6,296 nt of DNA from Acidobacteriaceae bacterium (GCA_003136335.1 PLEA01000618.1:1-6296), one strand, 5' to 3'; positions 1 through 5,987 are shown, counted from the stretch's first letter. Made by a program: numbers and translations. Notes: generated by a model from the sequence alone, not told the origin.

Positions 1-1282
1 CGAAAGGGATCGTCATCGACGTAAGTGGAAAGAGCATGCGAATGCCGTGTTCCGCCGCCGGCTCCGGAAGGAAAGGATGTCCGCGAACGGCGATGATAAT
101 CCTGTCGATGGCGATGGATGCGGGGACAGCGCCGATAATATTACTGATGGTTACGATGAATTGCGTCTTGGAAATCGCCTGAAGACTGGCCATGTGATCT
201 TTGGCGGGATCTTCCATGGCATCCACCAAGGTAGCAGCGGTCACGGCGGGCATTTTGGAGGCCAGCAGGAATCCGCCAGCCTGCATCAGCAGGAAACTGA
301 CAACATAGTTCAGCGAATGGGCAATCGCCAAAAGTAGAGGAGCATGAATCACCGCTGCCAGAGAGTATTTGAACAGCGCGGTAAAGGATGTGATCACACC
401 GGCTAGCACCGCCCCCAAGCCCATTACCCTCCATTGCCCGGTATTTTGGGCGATATAGTGTTTGCCGACGCGTCCTGTTCTCTCGACGACACTGCGCGCC
501 ACCCGACGCGTGCTGGCGCTCACCACGCTTACGATGCGTCGCTGAGAGGCGAAGCCATGAACCACGGCGACAGCAAGTTTGCGTGCGTCCGTATCGGGGC
601 GCTCCAGGGTGATCACCTGTTGCATTCGGCCAAGAAGAGACCGCAGGAGACGCACGCGAAAAATGAGATTTGCAGAAGAGCCGCGATCCGCAAGCGACTG
701 GTTCACCGTCTGCAACTGCGCTTCGCAGGCCGCCCGCTGTTCTTCCCAAAGATGAAAATCTTCGGGATGTCGAATGACATGCTCCACGACGGAAGGCAGA
801 TGAAAGAAGGCGGACTTGGTAATGTCCTCGTCGTCGGCGAACGCGATCAAGTCCCGCGACAGAGCAACATTGGTAGCGCGCAGAGCAAGAATCTTGCAGG
901 AGGCCAGAATCGAGAAAGTCGACGGTCGAAAAGTATCAGCCCACGAAGCGACCAGCGATTGGGGCAACGAAGCCACCCAGCGCGCATCGGATTCCTTCAG
1001 GTTCAGGGAATCCATCAACACATAGAGGTCGCCTTCCACTTCGTCCACAGGCAAAAGATGCCGGACTGCCCTAGCCAGCAGCTCCCGAACCAGAAAGGCT
1101 TCATCCGGCAATCCTGCTTCGGAAATGACCCGAACATAAGAATGATGAGACCAGAAGTCGCGAAGCGTGGAACGAATGGAATCGCTGCAGGCGTGGGACC
1201 CAATCGCCAGAGTCATCTCCAAAAGGGTTTCCGTTCGGGATTCCACCGGCACACTCAGGATCTTGCGAAGAAGGCCGTACAC
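1..1282 (-). CDS. Gcr/SpecificRecomb-type 'site-specific recombinase' membrane protein, 5' part (C-terminus beyond left edge)
   Basis: The minus-strand frame is open from 1390 to the left edge with no stop, giving about 427 codons from the GTG chosen at 1282. Residues 1 to about 285 are soluble and helical, with the stretch FLVRELLARAVRHLLPVDE and later DARWVASLPQSL. From about residue 288 the protein becomes hydrophobic, with membrane segments around LGAVLAGVITSFTALFKYSL, then LNYVVSFLLMQAGGFLLASK (from residue 324) and KTQFIVTISNIIGAVPASIA. The LNY...SF..MQ..GF.LA.K.PA pattern is what I recognise as the SpecificRecomb family (PF10136, prototype Neisseria gcr). Members are usually well over 600 residues, so the rest should lie left of the window. 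The recombinase name is historical: I see no serine- or tyrosine-recombinase active-site motif, and an integral membrane protein is an odd recombinase, so the function is unknown. The start is unsure; alternatives are GTG 1252, GTG 1246, TTG 1222 and ATG 1216. Coding-like sequence continues upstream of 1282. Confidence 0.8.
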   Translation of the reverse strand, partial: MYGLLRKILSVPVESRTETLLEMTLAIGSHACSDSIRSTLRDFWSHHSYVRVISEAGLPDEAFLVRELLARAVRHLLPVDEVEGDLYVLMDSLNLKESDARWVASLPQSLVASWADTFRPSTFSILASCKILALRATNVALSRDLIAFADDEDITKSAFFHLPSVVEHVIRHPEDFHLWEEQRAACEAQLQTVNQSLADRGSSANLIFRVRLLRSLLGRMQQVITLERPDTDARKLAVAVVHGFASQRRIVSVVSASTRRVARSVVERTGRVGKHYIAQNTGQWRVMGLGAVLAGVITSFTALFKYSLAAVIHAPLLLAIAHSLNYVVSFLLMQAGGFLLASKMPAVTAATLVDAMEDPAKDHMASLQAISKTQFIVTISNIIGAVPASIAIDRIIIAVRGHPFLPEPAAEHGIRMLFPLTSMTIPF

Positions 1283-1443
1283 ACGAGTGGCCCGCTCTCG
1301 AGTAGAGAGCGACTCAAGATTTGAGAGATTGTCTATTGGAATGGGAATACGCGCTCCACTTCTCCCGAAAAAGCAGAGAATATGCCGCCATTAAAAAAGG
1401 GTAACAGCGTGTTCGGGATAATTGAAGTCGATGGGCCTTGGAG
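1283..1443. other. Gap between response regulator and recombinase, with a weak possible terminator
   Basis: This 161-bp stretch separates two minus-strand genes. Read on the minus strand, it has a small AACA-CGC-TGTT hairpin (about 1403-1413) followed closely by six T residues (1393-1398). This could be a weak terminator for the response regulator, but a 4-bp stem is too short to claim. The right end of the recombinase frame (1283-1390) is coding-like, reading residues such as IPIPIDNLSNLESLSTRERA, although no ATG, GTG or TTG opens it. A different frame offers ATG at 1391-1389, but it ends at a TGA at 1316-1314. Confidence 0.4.
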
Positions 1444-1857
1444 TCAACATGGGTAGTAAGTGCCATGGTGCAGGAGAGTGTCGACGCCTTCCACCACACA
1501 GCTGATGTCGCCTTTGTCGCATGCCCCGCGTATTCCCACCCTTTTGGCTTGGTCTGCGAGTTGCGGGGACATGTGCAGGGTCACCATGAGAATCGGAACT
1601 TCTGGAGTTCGTCGTCGGATCTCTTTGGCGGCATCCAAGCCGTTCATTTCGGGCATGTGGAAATCAAGCACGATCACATCGGGTGCGGTTTGCTGGGCTC
1701 TCTCTATCGCTTCTCGACCGTTGGACGCCTCACTGCAGACCCTCCATGACTCCTGTTGTTCCAAGAGCGTTCGCAGACAGCGCCGCATAAGGTGGCTGTC
1801 GTCTACGACGAGGATTCGGACGGGCGAGGTTTTTTGCCTTTCGTCCACTAAAGACAT
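1444..1857 (-). CDS. Receiver-only response regulator (NarL/FixJ-type REC domain, no output domain)
   Basis: The 137-residue product is a single CheY-like receiver domain from about residue 13 to 130. The acidic Mg-binding pair is D19-D20 in RILVVDD. The phosphoacceptor is D65 in VIVLDFHMPEMNG, the switch Thr is T93 in MVTLH, and the conserved Lys is K115 in GACDKGD. Sequence flavour (MRRCLRTLLEQ near the start, LLHHGTYYP at the end) is that of NarL/FixJ receivers, but the protein stops right after the fold and has no helix-turn-helix. It would accept phosphate from a histidine kinase in the cytoplasm and act by protein-protein contact, as CheY- or Spo0F-like proteins do; the partner kinase is not in the window. 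The ATG has no clear Shine-Dalgarno. GTG at codon 4 is an alternative start. It lies between a pseudogene fragment and the recombinase-like gene, all on the minus strand, so its neighbours do not reveal its pathway. Confidence 0.93.
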   Translation of the reverse strand: MSLVDERQKTSPVRILVVDDSHLMRRCLRTLLEQQESWRVCSEASNGREAIERAQQTAPDVIVLDFHMPEMNGLDAAKEIRRRTPEVPILMVTLHMSPQLADQAKRVGIRGACDKGDISCVVEGVDTLLHHGTYYPC

Positions 1858-1999
1858 AACTAAAAGTTACGAGGCAAGACCGAACCTGTCTATACCCCGC
1901 ATCGCGTAGGCTTGTCGCCGGTTTTCCAGCCCTCATCCATTCTCTTAACGGTTTCGGGGTAGACGAGGAGGAATATAGGGGACTGCCGGTCAGTGGCCG

Positions 2000-2250
2000 G
2001 TGAAGAACTCCGTTCATATCAGGAGCCGTAGCGGCCTGTCCGGGGAAGGTGCTGACTCCAGACCCGGCGAGGATGAGGCGCAGTGTGCTTTGATGTTGGT
2101 AGAGGGTCACGGACTGAAATCCCTTCTTGACCGTGGAACTGATGATGAGAGAGTAGCAACCTGTCCGCCGCCGTGTTCCACATCGGAATCAAGTCCTTCA
2201 TCGAAGGTGATGATCAGCAGGCCGCCATTTTGAAACGCGGAATTGGGCCC
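2000..2250 (-). pseudogene. Phosphoesterase / acid phosphatase family 3' remnant, frameshifted
   Basis: Just downstream of the AsmA stop codon, and on the same strand, the frame with codons beginning at 2250 reads GPNSAFQNGGLLIITFDEG and then DSDVEHGGGQVATL (down to 2149). After two extra bases (TC at 2148-2147, inside a CTCTC run) the next frame continues with IISSTVKKGFQSVTLYQHQS, TLRLILAGSGVSTFPG and AATAPDMNGVLH, ending near 2000. Joined, this is the typical C-terminal part of PF04185 phosphoesterases: a metal-binding-type TFDE block, a GGGQV block, a YQH.STLRL block and a family-like C-terminal end. About two thirds of a normal protein is missing, and no start codon or ribosome site precedes the fragment. 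Its first codons abut the AsmA TAG, as if a deletion joined them. I infer a decayed gene. The frameshift alone could be a sequencing error, but the missing N-terminus could not. Confidence 0.75.
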
Positions 2251-3836
2251 TATCTGCTTGTACGCGCTTGATCCGGCTGTTTTGTGAGATCGAGTCCAAA
2301 CTGTGGATGCTCATAAGTCCCTGTGATATGTATGGGTACGACTTCACCCTTCTTCTTTTTCCTGAAGAACGGATCCATGGCTTTGAGCAGGAACGACTTC
2401 ATGCCGGTTGCAGTCTTCGAAATTTTTGTGTCAACTCGCATCCTGCCATGCAAATCGATCCTTTCGTTCAAAAGATCGTACGTGCCATACATGCGGGCCT
2501 TGGCGCCAGGAACGCCAAATGAAAGGTCGGAGAATCTGGCTACTCCGCCTTCGAGCACGACTTGCCCCGTCAGATCGGTGAGCACAGTTTCGGCGTCTTC
2601 CATTTTTTCGCCTCGGGCCCCAGCGCTCAATTCGTTTACGTTTTTCTGCGTTTCCGGCGTGAAACTGCCGTCGTCGATGCCAAAAGTGCTCTGCAGCTTC
2701 ACTCTCTTTAGAAACGGTTCCTTCCCTGGCGGAATCTCCGCCTTGGACTTGAACGCGACCGCTCCGGACATGGGCGAGTGAGGGGCTTTGACAAACAAGC
2801 CCAGGATGTCCTCGATTCGTCCGTGCCGTTCAATGAGATCGAGCCGTGCAGATTTGCCTTTGCTTCCTTGTGTTCCGGCGATGCTGCCTTCCACGACGAG
2901 GTGGGTTCGGCCGAAATGGGGGTCGACATGTTTCAGGAACGTGTCGCCGTGAATCGCGTCAACGAATGCGCTGTATTGGGTCCCGAGTTCAACTTTGTGG
3001 CCGCCCGACTTTACTTCGAAGTCAGGAACTTCGATGGCGCCCGCGATGTCGATGTGCTTGAGGAGCCCGCCGAATTTTCCTTTGGATGCGAGCATCCCAG
3101 CGATGCCCTCGTAAACGCCAAGGTCCGCCTGATCAAAGGTGTATTCACCGGAAATCGGAGTCTCGCCCGGATTCTCTCTGATCCAAGCGCCGAACTTTCC
3201 GCGGGTTGCGATTTCGCCCGGAGGTTCGGGGTTGTGAAACTTTAAGTCGTAAGCGATGGGACTGCCCCACTCAATGTCGTGCAAAAGGCCCTGGTGCACT
3301 TCAAAGCGTAGGGGTTTGTTATTCGGCCCATCGGCGAACTCTACCACCGTTCCGTTAGCAACAATCTCATCCACGACAAGCTTGGAGTGCTGCGTATCAA
3401 AAGTAAAATTGCTGCCGAAAGGCGGAATGAACACATGTCCGCCTTCGGCCCTAATGCGCGGAACATGCTTCGTGAGAATCCCGGAATAGCTGCCTTCAAT
3501 GGTCAACTTGTCGATGGTAATGAGAGTCCACTTGTCGGAACCATGATGAAACTCGATGCCCTCGAGGATGCATCCCGGAAAAGGAAAATAAGTGCGATGA
3601 GAACTTCGGATAGTGACTATGCTGTCGCTCGCTTCCGCCAGATCTTCCACGACCGACTTTTCGGTAAACGGCCAAATCCGGTTCCAAAATATCGCCGCAA
3701 GGCAGGCCGCAATACACACCGCGATTGCCGCAATGATGATTATTGTCTTGCCGCCAGAAAATCGTGGGAATGTGTGACGAGTCTTACCGGACCCCGTGAG
3801 CGGAGCGGGAGCACTTGTAAGGGCGGGCGAGGTCAT
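2250..3836 (-). CDS. AsmA-like membrane-anchored periplasmic protein
   Basis: The 528-residue product has a short cytoplasmic N-terminus rich in Pro, Thr and Ser, then one membrane segment at about residues 31-51 (TIIIIAAIAVCIAACLAAIF). The rest is a long polar beta-rich region likely to lie in the periplasm. Features typical of AsmA/YhdP/TamB-like proteins are the strand-turn repeats (LEGIEFHHG, LTIEGSYSGIL), an AsmA C-terminal-type segment near residues 395-515 (LTDLTGQVVLEGGVARFSDL, then DLHGRMRVDTKISKTATG) and the closing VPIHITGTYEHPQFGLDL. Family members act in outer-membrane biogenesis or in carrying lipid between the membranes; the cargo of this one cannot be told. GGAG at 3850-3847 lies 10 bases before the ATG, supporting the start. 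The basic-tailed gene ends 54 bases upstream, so the two may be co-transcribed. A run of lysines (FFRKKKKGE) precedes the last strand. Confidence 0.85.
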   Translation of the reverse strand: MTSPALTSAPAPLTGSGKTRHTFPRFSGGKTIIIIAAIAVCIAACLAAIFWNRIWPFTEKSVVEDLAEASDSIVTIRSSHRTYFPFPGCILEGIEFHHGSDKWTLITIDKLTIEGSYSGILTKHVPRIRAEGGHVFIPPFGSNFTFDTQHSKLVVDEIVANGTVVEFADGPNNKPLRFEVHQGLLHDIEWGSPIAYDLKFHNPEPPGEIATRGKFGAWIRENPGETPISGEYTFDQADLGVYEGIAGMLASKGKFGGLLKHIDIAGAIEVPDFEVKSGGHKVELGTQYSAFVDAIHGDTFLKHVDPHFGRTHLVVEGSIAGTQGSKGKSARLDLIERHGRIEDILGLFVKAPHSPMSGAVAFKSKAEIPPGKEPFLKRVKLQSTFGIDDGSFTPETQKNVNELSAGARGEKMEDAETVLTDLTGQVVLEGGVARFSDLSFGVPGAKARMYGTYDLLNERIDLHGRMRVDTKISKTATGMKSFLLKAMDPFFRKKKKGEVVPIHITGTYEHPQFGLDLTKQPDQARTSR

Positions 3837-3890
3837 GAGGTGCGCACTCCAAAATGCGTGTCAAATAGTGGAAAGTTGGTCGCAGCGATT

Positions 3891-4319
3891 CTAAGCGCGC
3901 CCGCTTCCGTTGGTCCTCGAAGCTCGTTTGCTTCCGGTAGTGCTTCTGCGAGAGCCCGTGTGCGACTTTGCCGTGCGAGTTCGCTTCTGTGGCTTGGCAG
4001 GACGCTGCTTCGTCGTTCGATTCTGGCCAGCGGTCACGGGGCTCTGCTCTTTATCGGCGGACCCCGGATGGACAGATTGCGGCTTCGATAGCGAGTGAGA
4101 TTCTTTCGTCGTTTGGTCCATCGTCAGCATATGAGTCATGTTCGCCAGGGTTCCGGCGGCTTGGCCCAGCCTACGCGCTACCGCGTTTAGTAATGGTTCT
4201 TGCGCATCTCGTTTTCGAGTCATTAACCTCCAATCGCCAGCGTTTTCGACCAGCAGATTCTCTAATCTCCTACGAACGAAATCCCGGCGCTCGGCCGGGA
4301 CTCTCTGAACTTGCTCCAA
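3891..4319 (-). CDS. Small protein of unknown function with a histone-like Lys/Arg-rich tail
   Basis: I do not recognise a named family. The 142-residue reading has two parts. Residues 1-66 look folded and helical, with blocks RRDFVRRRLENLL, AGDWRLMTRKRDAQEPLLNA and VARRLGQAAGTLANMTHMLT. Residues about 67-142 are low-complexity: rich in Ser, Thr, Lys, Arg and Pro, almost without hydrophobic residues, ending RTAKSHTGSRRSTTGSKRAS and a Gly/Arg tail. Such tails resemble bacterial H1-like or AlgP-like proteins that bind nucleic acid, so DNA or RNA binding is a reasonable guess only. The start is TTG at 4319 without a clear Shine-Dalgarno. The frame stays open upstream to 4374 (TAA at 4376-4374) and reads basic residues there, but offers no better start. 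ATG at codon 34 would cut into the folded part. It precedes the AsmA-like gene by 54 bases on the same strand. A competing plus-strand reading over the same DNA looks like a shadow. Confidence 0.65.
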   Translation of the reverse strand: MEQVQRVPAERRDFVRRRLENLLVENAGDWRLMTRKRDAQEPLLNAVARRLGQAAGTLANMTHMLTMDQTTKESHSLSKPQSVHPGSADKEQSPVTAGQNRTTKQRPAKPQKRTRTAKSHTGSRRSTTGSKRASRTNGSGRA

Positions 4320-4474
4320 TACACTTTTGCATCTACCAGCGAAGCGCGCACGGCGCGGCTTTGCTTTACAGACTTAGTTGCTGCAGAACGCACGAAGGTT
4401 GGGAGGAAAGACAGTCCAACGGGGCAGGAACGCGACATCAGCCTCTGAGAAACGCTGCACCTCCGCTTATCCCG
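4320..4474. other. Upstream region of the basic-tailed gene, no recognised element
   Basis: This stretch lies between the minus-strand terminator and the TTG start. It should contain the promoter of the basic-tailed gene and probably of the AsmA-like gene too. I find no convincing -35/-10 pair and no conserved RNA motif. Its left end, 4320-4373, is open in frame with the downstream gene and reads many Lys and Arg, so the true start may lie further upstream with an unusual initiation codon. Confidence 0.3.
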
Positions 4475-4506
4475 AAAAAAAGCCGCACAGCAGTGAGCTG
4501 TGCGGC
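4475..4506 (-). terminator. Strong intrinsic terminator, minus direction
   Basis: A perfect 10-bp stem, GCCGCACAGC (4482-4491) with GCTGTGCGGC (4497-4506), closes a 5-base loop. Read on the minus strand it is followed at once by seven T residues (4481-4475). Further out, CCCGA (4471-4475) can pair with TCGGG (4512-4516). On the plus strand no T tract follows, so termination should act on leftward transcripts. No recognised gene lies on the minus strand between this site and the right edge, so what it terminates is unclear. It would at least insulate the basic-tailed gene from leftward read-through. Confidence 0.85.
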
Positions 4507-4516
4507 AAGAGTCGGG

Positions 4517-4820
4517 ATGCATTCGAGGGTGAAGTCGGAAACTCGGTTGTACGGTAAACTTGTCCGCGTAACCTCCGCGTAACCAAAGACAGAGTACCCA
4601 CGGTTCAATTCCGCGGGAATGGCCCTTCCGTGGCATTACGACAGTCACCTTCCTGGGCGCTCGAAATAATCGCGGCGAAGTAGGAACGTGACAGTGGGCG
4701 GGTTTGCACCCCGCTGTGTGTAACTCCTCCGGAACATATTTTGTGCAAATGCTTGCGCGGTCTGCTAGCATGTTGGCACACAAAGTCCACATCTCCTTCG
4801 TTTTGTGAAGGATTAAGCAC
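4517..4820. other. Structured intergenic region upstream of the PEP-CTERM gene
   Basis: No coding-like frame is seen on either strand; open frames here have improbable composition, rich in Cys, His and Arg. The region has two imperfect hairpins: CCGCGGGAA with TTCCGTGG (4611-4633, one bulge and one G-T pair), and ACAG/CGGG with CCCG/CTGT (about 4691-4718, asymmetric bulge). Near the right end, TTTGTGC (4739-4745) and AACAT are partly mirrored by ATGTT and GCACACAAA (about 4770-4781), which could be an operator or part of the promoter of the rightward gene. A TGCTAGCAT box (4763-4771) resembles an extended -10 on the plus strand, but a matching -35 is not clear. Confidence 0.35.
4563..4584. 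repeat. 11-bp perfect tandem duplication
   Basis: TCCGCGTAACC occurs twice in direct succession, at 4563-4573 and 4574-4584. It lies in non-coding DNA 47 bases right of the outer terminator arm. The minus-strand reading is GGTTACGCGGA twice. It may be a recent slippage duplication or a tandem binding site; nothing else in the window repeats it. Confidence 0.8.
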
Positions 4821-4901
4821 TTGGCAACGGCACTGAAACTGCGTCTACGGTGCAGGGAAGTGTCATCGGTCTACTCCCCCGGGCCAGACTTTCGAAGGTA
4901 G
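4807..4901 (+). CDS. Possible 26-residue leader reading frame with strong Shine-Dalgarno
   Basis: GAAGGA (4807-4812) sits 8 bases before TTG at 4821, an excellent initiation context and the best on this side of the window. The frame from 4821 reads 26 codons starting MATALKLRLRCREVSSVYSP and stops with TAG at 4899-4901. It overlaps the first codons of the PEP-CTERM gene in another frame. Either it is a short leader whose translation is coupled to the gene behind it, or it is the true start of that gene and a one-base change, perhaps in the C run at 4876-4880, has split the frame. The two cannot be separated by sequence alone. The coordinates given include the ribosome site. Confidence 0.35.
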
Positions 4902-5860
4902 GTAAGAAGTTGTCGAATATACCAGGGAGCGTCGAGACCATACTCCGGCGCCGTCCGACCCGCCGCCATCGCCGCCATCGCCGGAATCGCCTGATTCGCC
5001 GTTTCCTGCTGGTGTTGGTCTCTGCAGGTTTGGCCTTCGGGTTTGCCTCCATTGCACTTCGGCAGCTGAGTCCATCACAGTTCCGGGCGTCCACGTCTGC
5101 GGCGCCAGATCGTCCGGCGGTCGAGGCGAGTCGCAACATTCTTTTGCTGACTCAGCAGGAATCCTTGCGCCAGATCGAGAACCGTCCGGTCTATTCCTAT
5201 TCCGTGGTGCCAGGTGGAGTGAGAGACGCACGCGAGTTGAAGTGGGTGGCACAACATGACCCGGTTGTCGCGTCTCACTACGCAGGGTTCGACTACGATC
5301 ATGCCCAGAGCGTTCGTCTGATGTTGGCGCGCACCGCCTATATTTCTTACCGTATCGGCAACAAGGTCTATTGGACGCGTCACAAGGTCACGCTCAAGAA
5401 GGGGGAGACCGTGATCACCGATGGAAAAATGACGGCGCGCTCTCGCTGTGCCAATCGCGTCGAAGAAGTTCCGCAAGAAGCGACTTCCTCTTCAGAACCG
5501 CCAGCCGCAACATTTGACTCGCCTGCTCTCCCCGCCACGGGTACCGCTCTCTCGAATCCTCCGCTCCCCTTCGAGTCCGCATTCAACCGTCCCGGAGTGG
5601 GACCCGCCTTGCCCTTGAGTTTGTATGATCCGTTCGGCAACGGAACGTGGGTTCCGATCACGCCGCCGCCGCTTCCCGGTGTTTGCGGTGTAGGAAAGAA
5701 TAAGACGGGCACCGGCGGCACCCTGGTACAGGGATATCCCTGCGCCAGCGGTGGTGGAGGCGGCGGAGGCGAAGTCCCTGAGCCCGGTACGTGGCTGCTG
5801 GTCGCCTCTGGCCTGGCCGCGATGTACTGGAAGACCCGCCAAAAGCTTGCCCGAACTTAG
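4850..5860 (+). CDS. PEP-CTERM sorting domain protein with conserved YSVVPGGV domain
   Basis: The 336-residue reading starts at GTG 4850; the frame opens only at 4817. Residues 33-51 are strongly basic (RRRPTRRHRRHRRNRLIRR), followed by one membrane segment at about 52-70 (FLLVLVSAGLAFGFASIAL), a signal anchor. The core, about residues 113-204, runs from VYSYSVVPGGVRDARELKWV through DPVVASHYAGFDYDHA and YISYRIGNKVYWTRHKVTLK to TDGKMTARSRCANRVEEVP. I recall similar domains in acidobacterial proteins of unknown function. Residues 205-300 are a Pro/Ser/Gly-rich linker, then a seven-glycine run and the C-terminal tail EVPEPGTWLLVASGLAAMYW with basic residues. That tail is the PEP-CTERM signal, recognised and cleaved by a membrane exosortase for export to the surface or matrix. 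No exosortase gene is in the window. The GTG has no Shine-Dalgarno; TTG 4910, with GAAGG 11 bases upstream, or an upstream start with a frameshift are alternatives. Confidence 0.85.
   Translation: MQGSVIGLLPRARLSKVGKKLSNIPGSVETILRRRPTRRHRRHRRNRLIRRFLLVLVSAGLAFGFASIALRQLSPSQFRASTSAAPDRPAVEASRNILLLTQQESLRQIENRPVYSYSVVPGGVRDARELKWVAQHDPVVASHYAGFDYDHAQSVRLMLARTAYISYRIGNKVYWTRHKVTLKKGETVITDGKMTARSRCANRVEEVPQEATSSSEPPAATFDSPALPATGTALSNPPLPFESAFNRPGVGPALPLSLYDPFGNGTWVPITPPPLPGVCGVGKNKTGTGGTLVQGYPCASGGGGGGGEVPEPGTWLLVASGLAAMYWKTRQKLART
4962..4979 (+). repeat. 9-bp tandem repeat encoding the Arg/His run
   Basis: GCCGCCATC occurs twice in tandem (4962-4970, 4971-4979), followed by a near-copy start, inside the PEP-CTERM gene. 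It encodes the RRHRRHRR stretch just before the membrane segment. The unit is a multiple of three, so copy-number change would keep the frame and alter the number of positive charges. Confidence 0.7.
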
Positions 5861-5987
5861 CGTCAGAATCACGCTTGTCGGCATCAGCCTCCCTCATATT
5901 CTGCACTCGCTTACGCTCTTTCTCGAGCCTTCACACAGCCCGATATTTTGGGGGACATTCTGAAGCCAATGACGCCCTAGCCTGAAC

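Noticed and set aside
141..749. Minus-strand frame of 202 codons in the same region
   Set aside because: It is rich in Arg, Cys, Gly and Ser, with no recognisable pattern, and lies in a different frame from the recognised membrane protein.
434..1324. Long plus-strand frame (296 codons) over the recombinase-like gene
   Set aside because: Its composition is implausible (many Arg, Gln and Ser, no domain), while the opposite strand gives a coherent membrane-protein family match.
1984..2000. GCCGG/CCGGT hairpin near the end of the phosphoesterase remnant
   Set aside because: The stem is only five pairs including a G-T, with no T tract on either strand, so it is not a credible terminator.
2000..2233. 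Plus-strand frame of 77 codons opposite the phosphoesterase remnant
   Set aside because: No recognisable features; the minus strand has clear family blocks at the same place.
4401..4430. GAGGAAAG-like stretch recalling RNase P RNA
   Set aside because: Only a short resemblance; the other conserved blocks of RNase P RNA are absent nearby.
3968..4582. Plus-strand frame of 204 codons
   Set aside because: It is the antisense shadow of the basic-tailed gene and continues through the terminator with no recognisable domain.
4602..4612. GGTTCAATTCC, a match to the tRNA T-loop consensus
   Set aside because: The flanking T stem has a mismatch, and no acceptor, D or anticodon arms can be built around it on the plus strand.
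4262..4792. Minus-strand frame of 176 codons preceded by AAGGAG
   Set aside because: The translation is Cys/Arg/His-rich and non-protein-like, it runs straight through the terminator hairpin, and it overlaps the more plausible basic-tailed gene.
5861..5876. GCGT/ACGC hairpin just after the PEP-CTERM stop codon
   Set aside because: Four pairs with no T run; too weak to call as a terminator.
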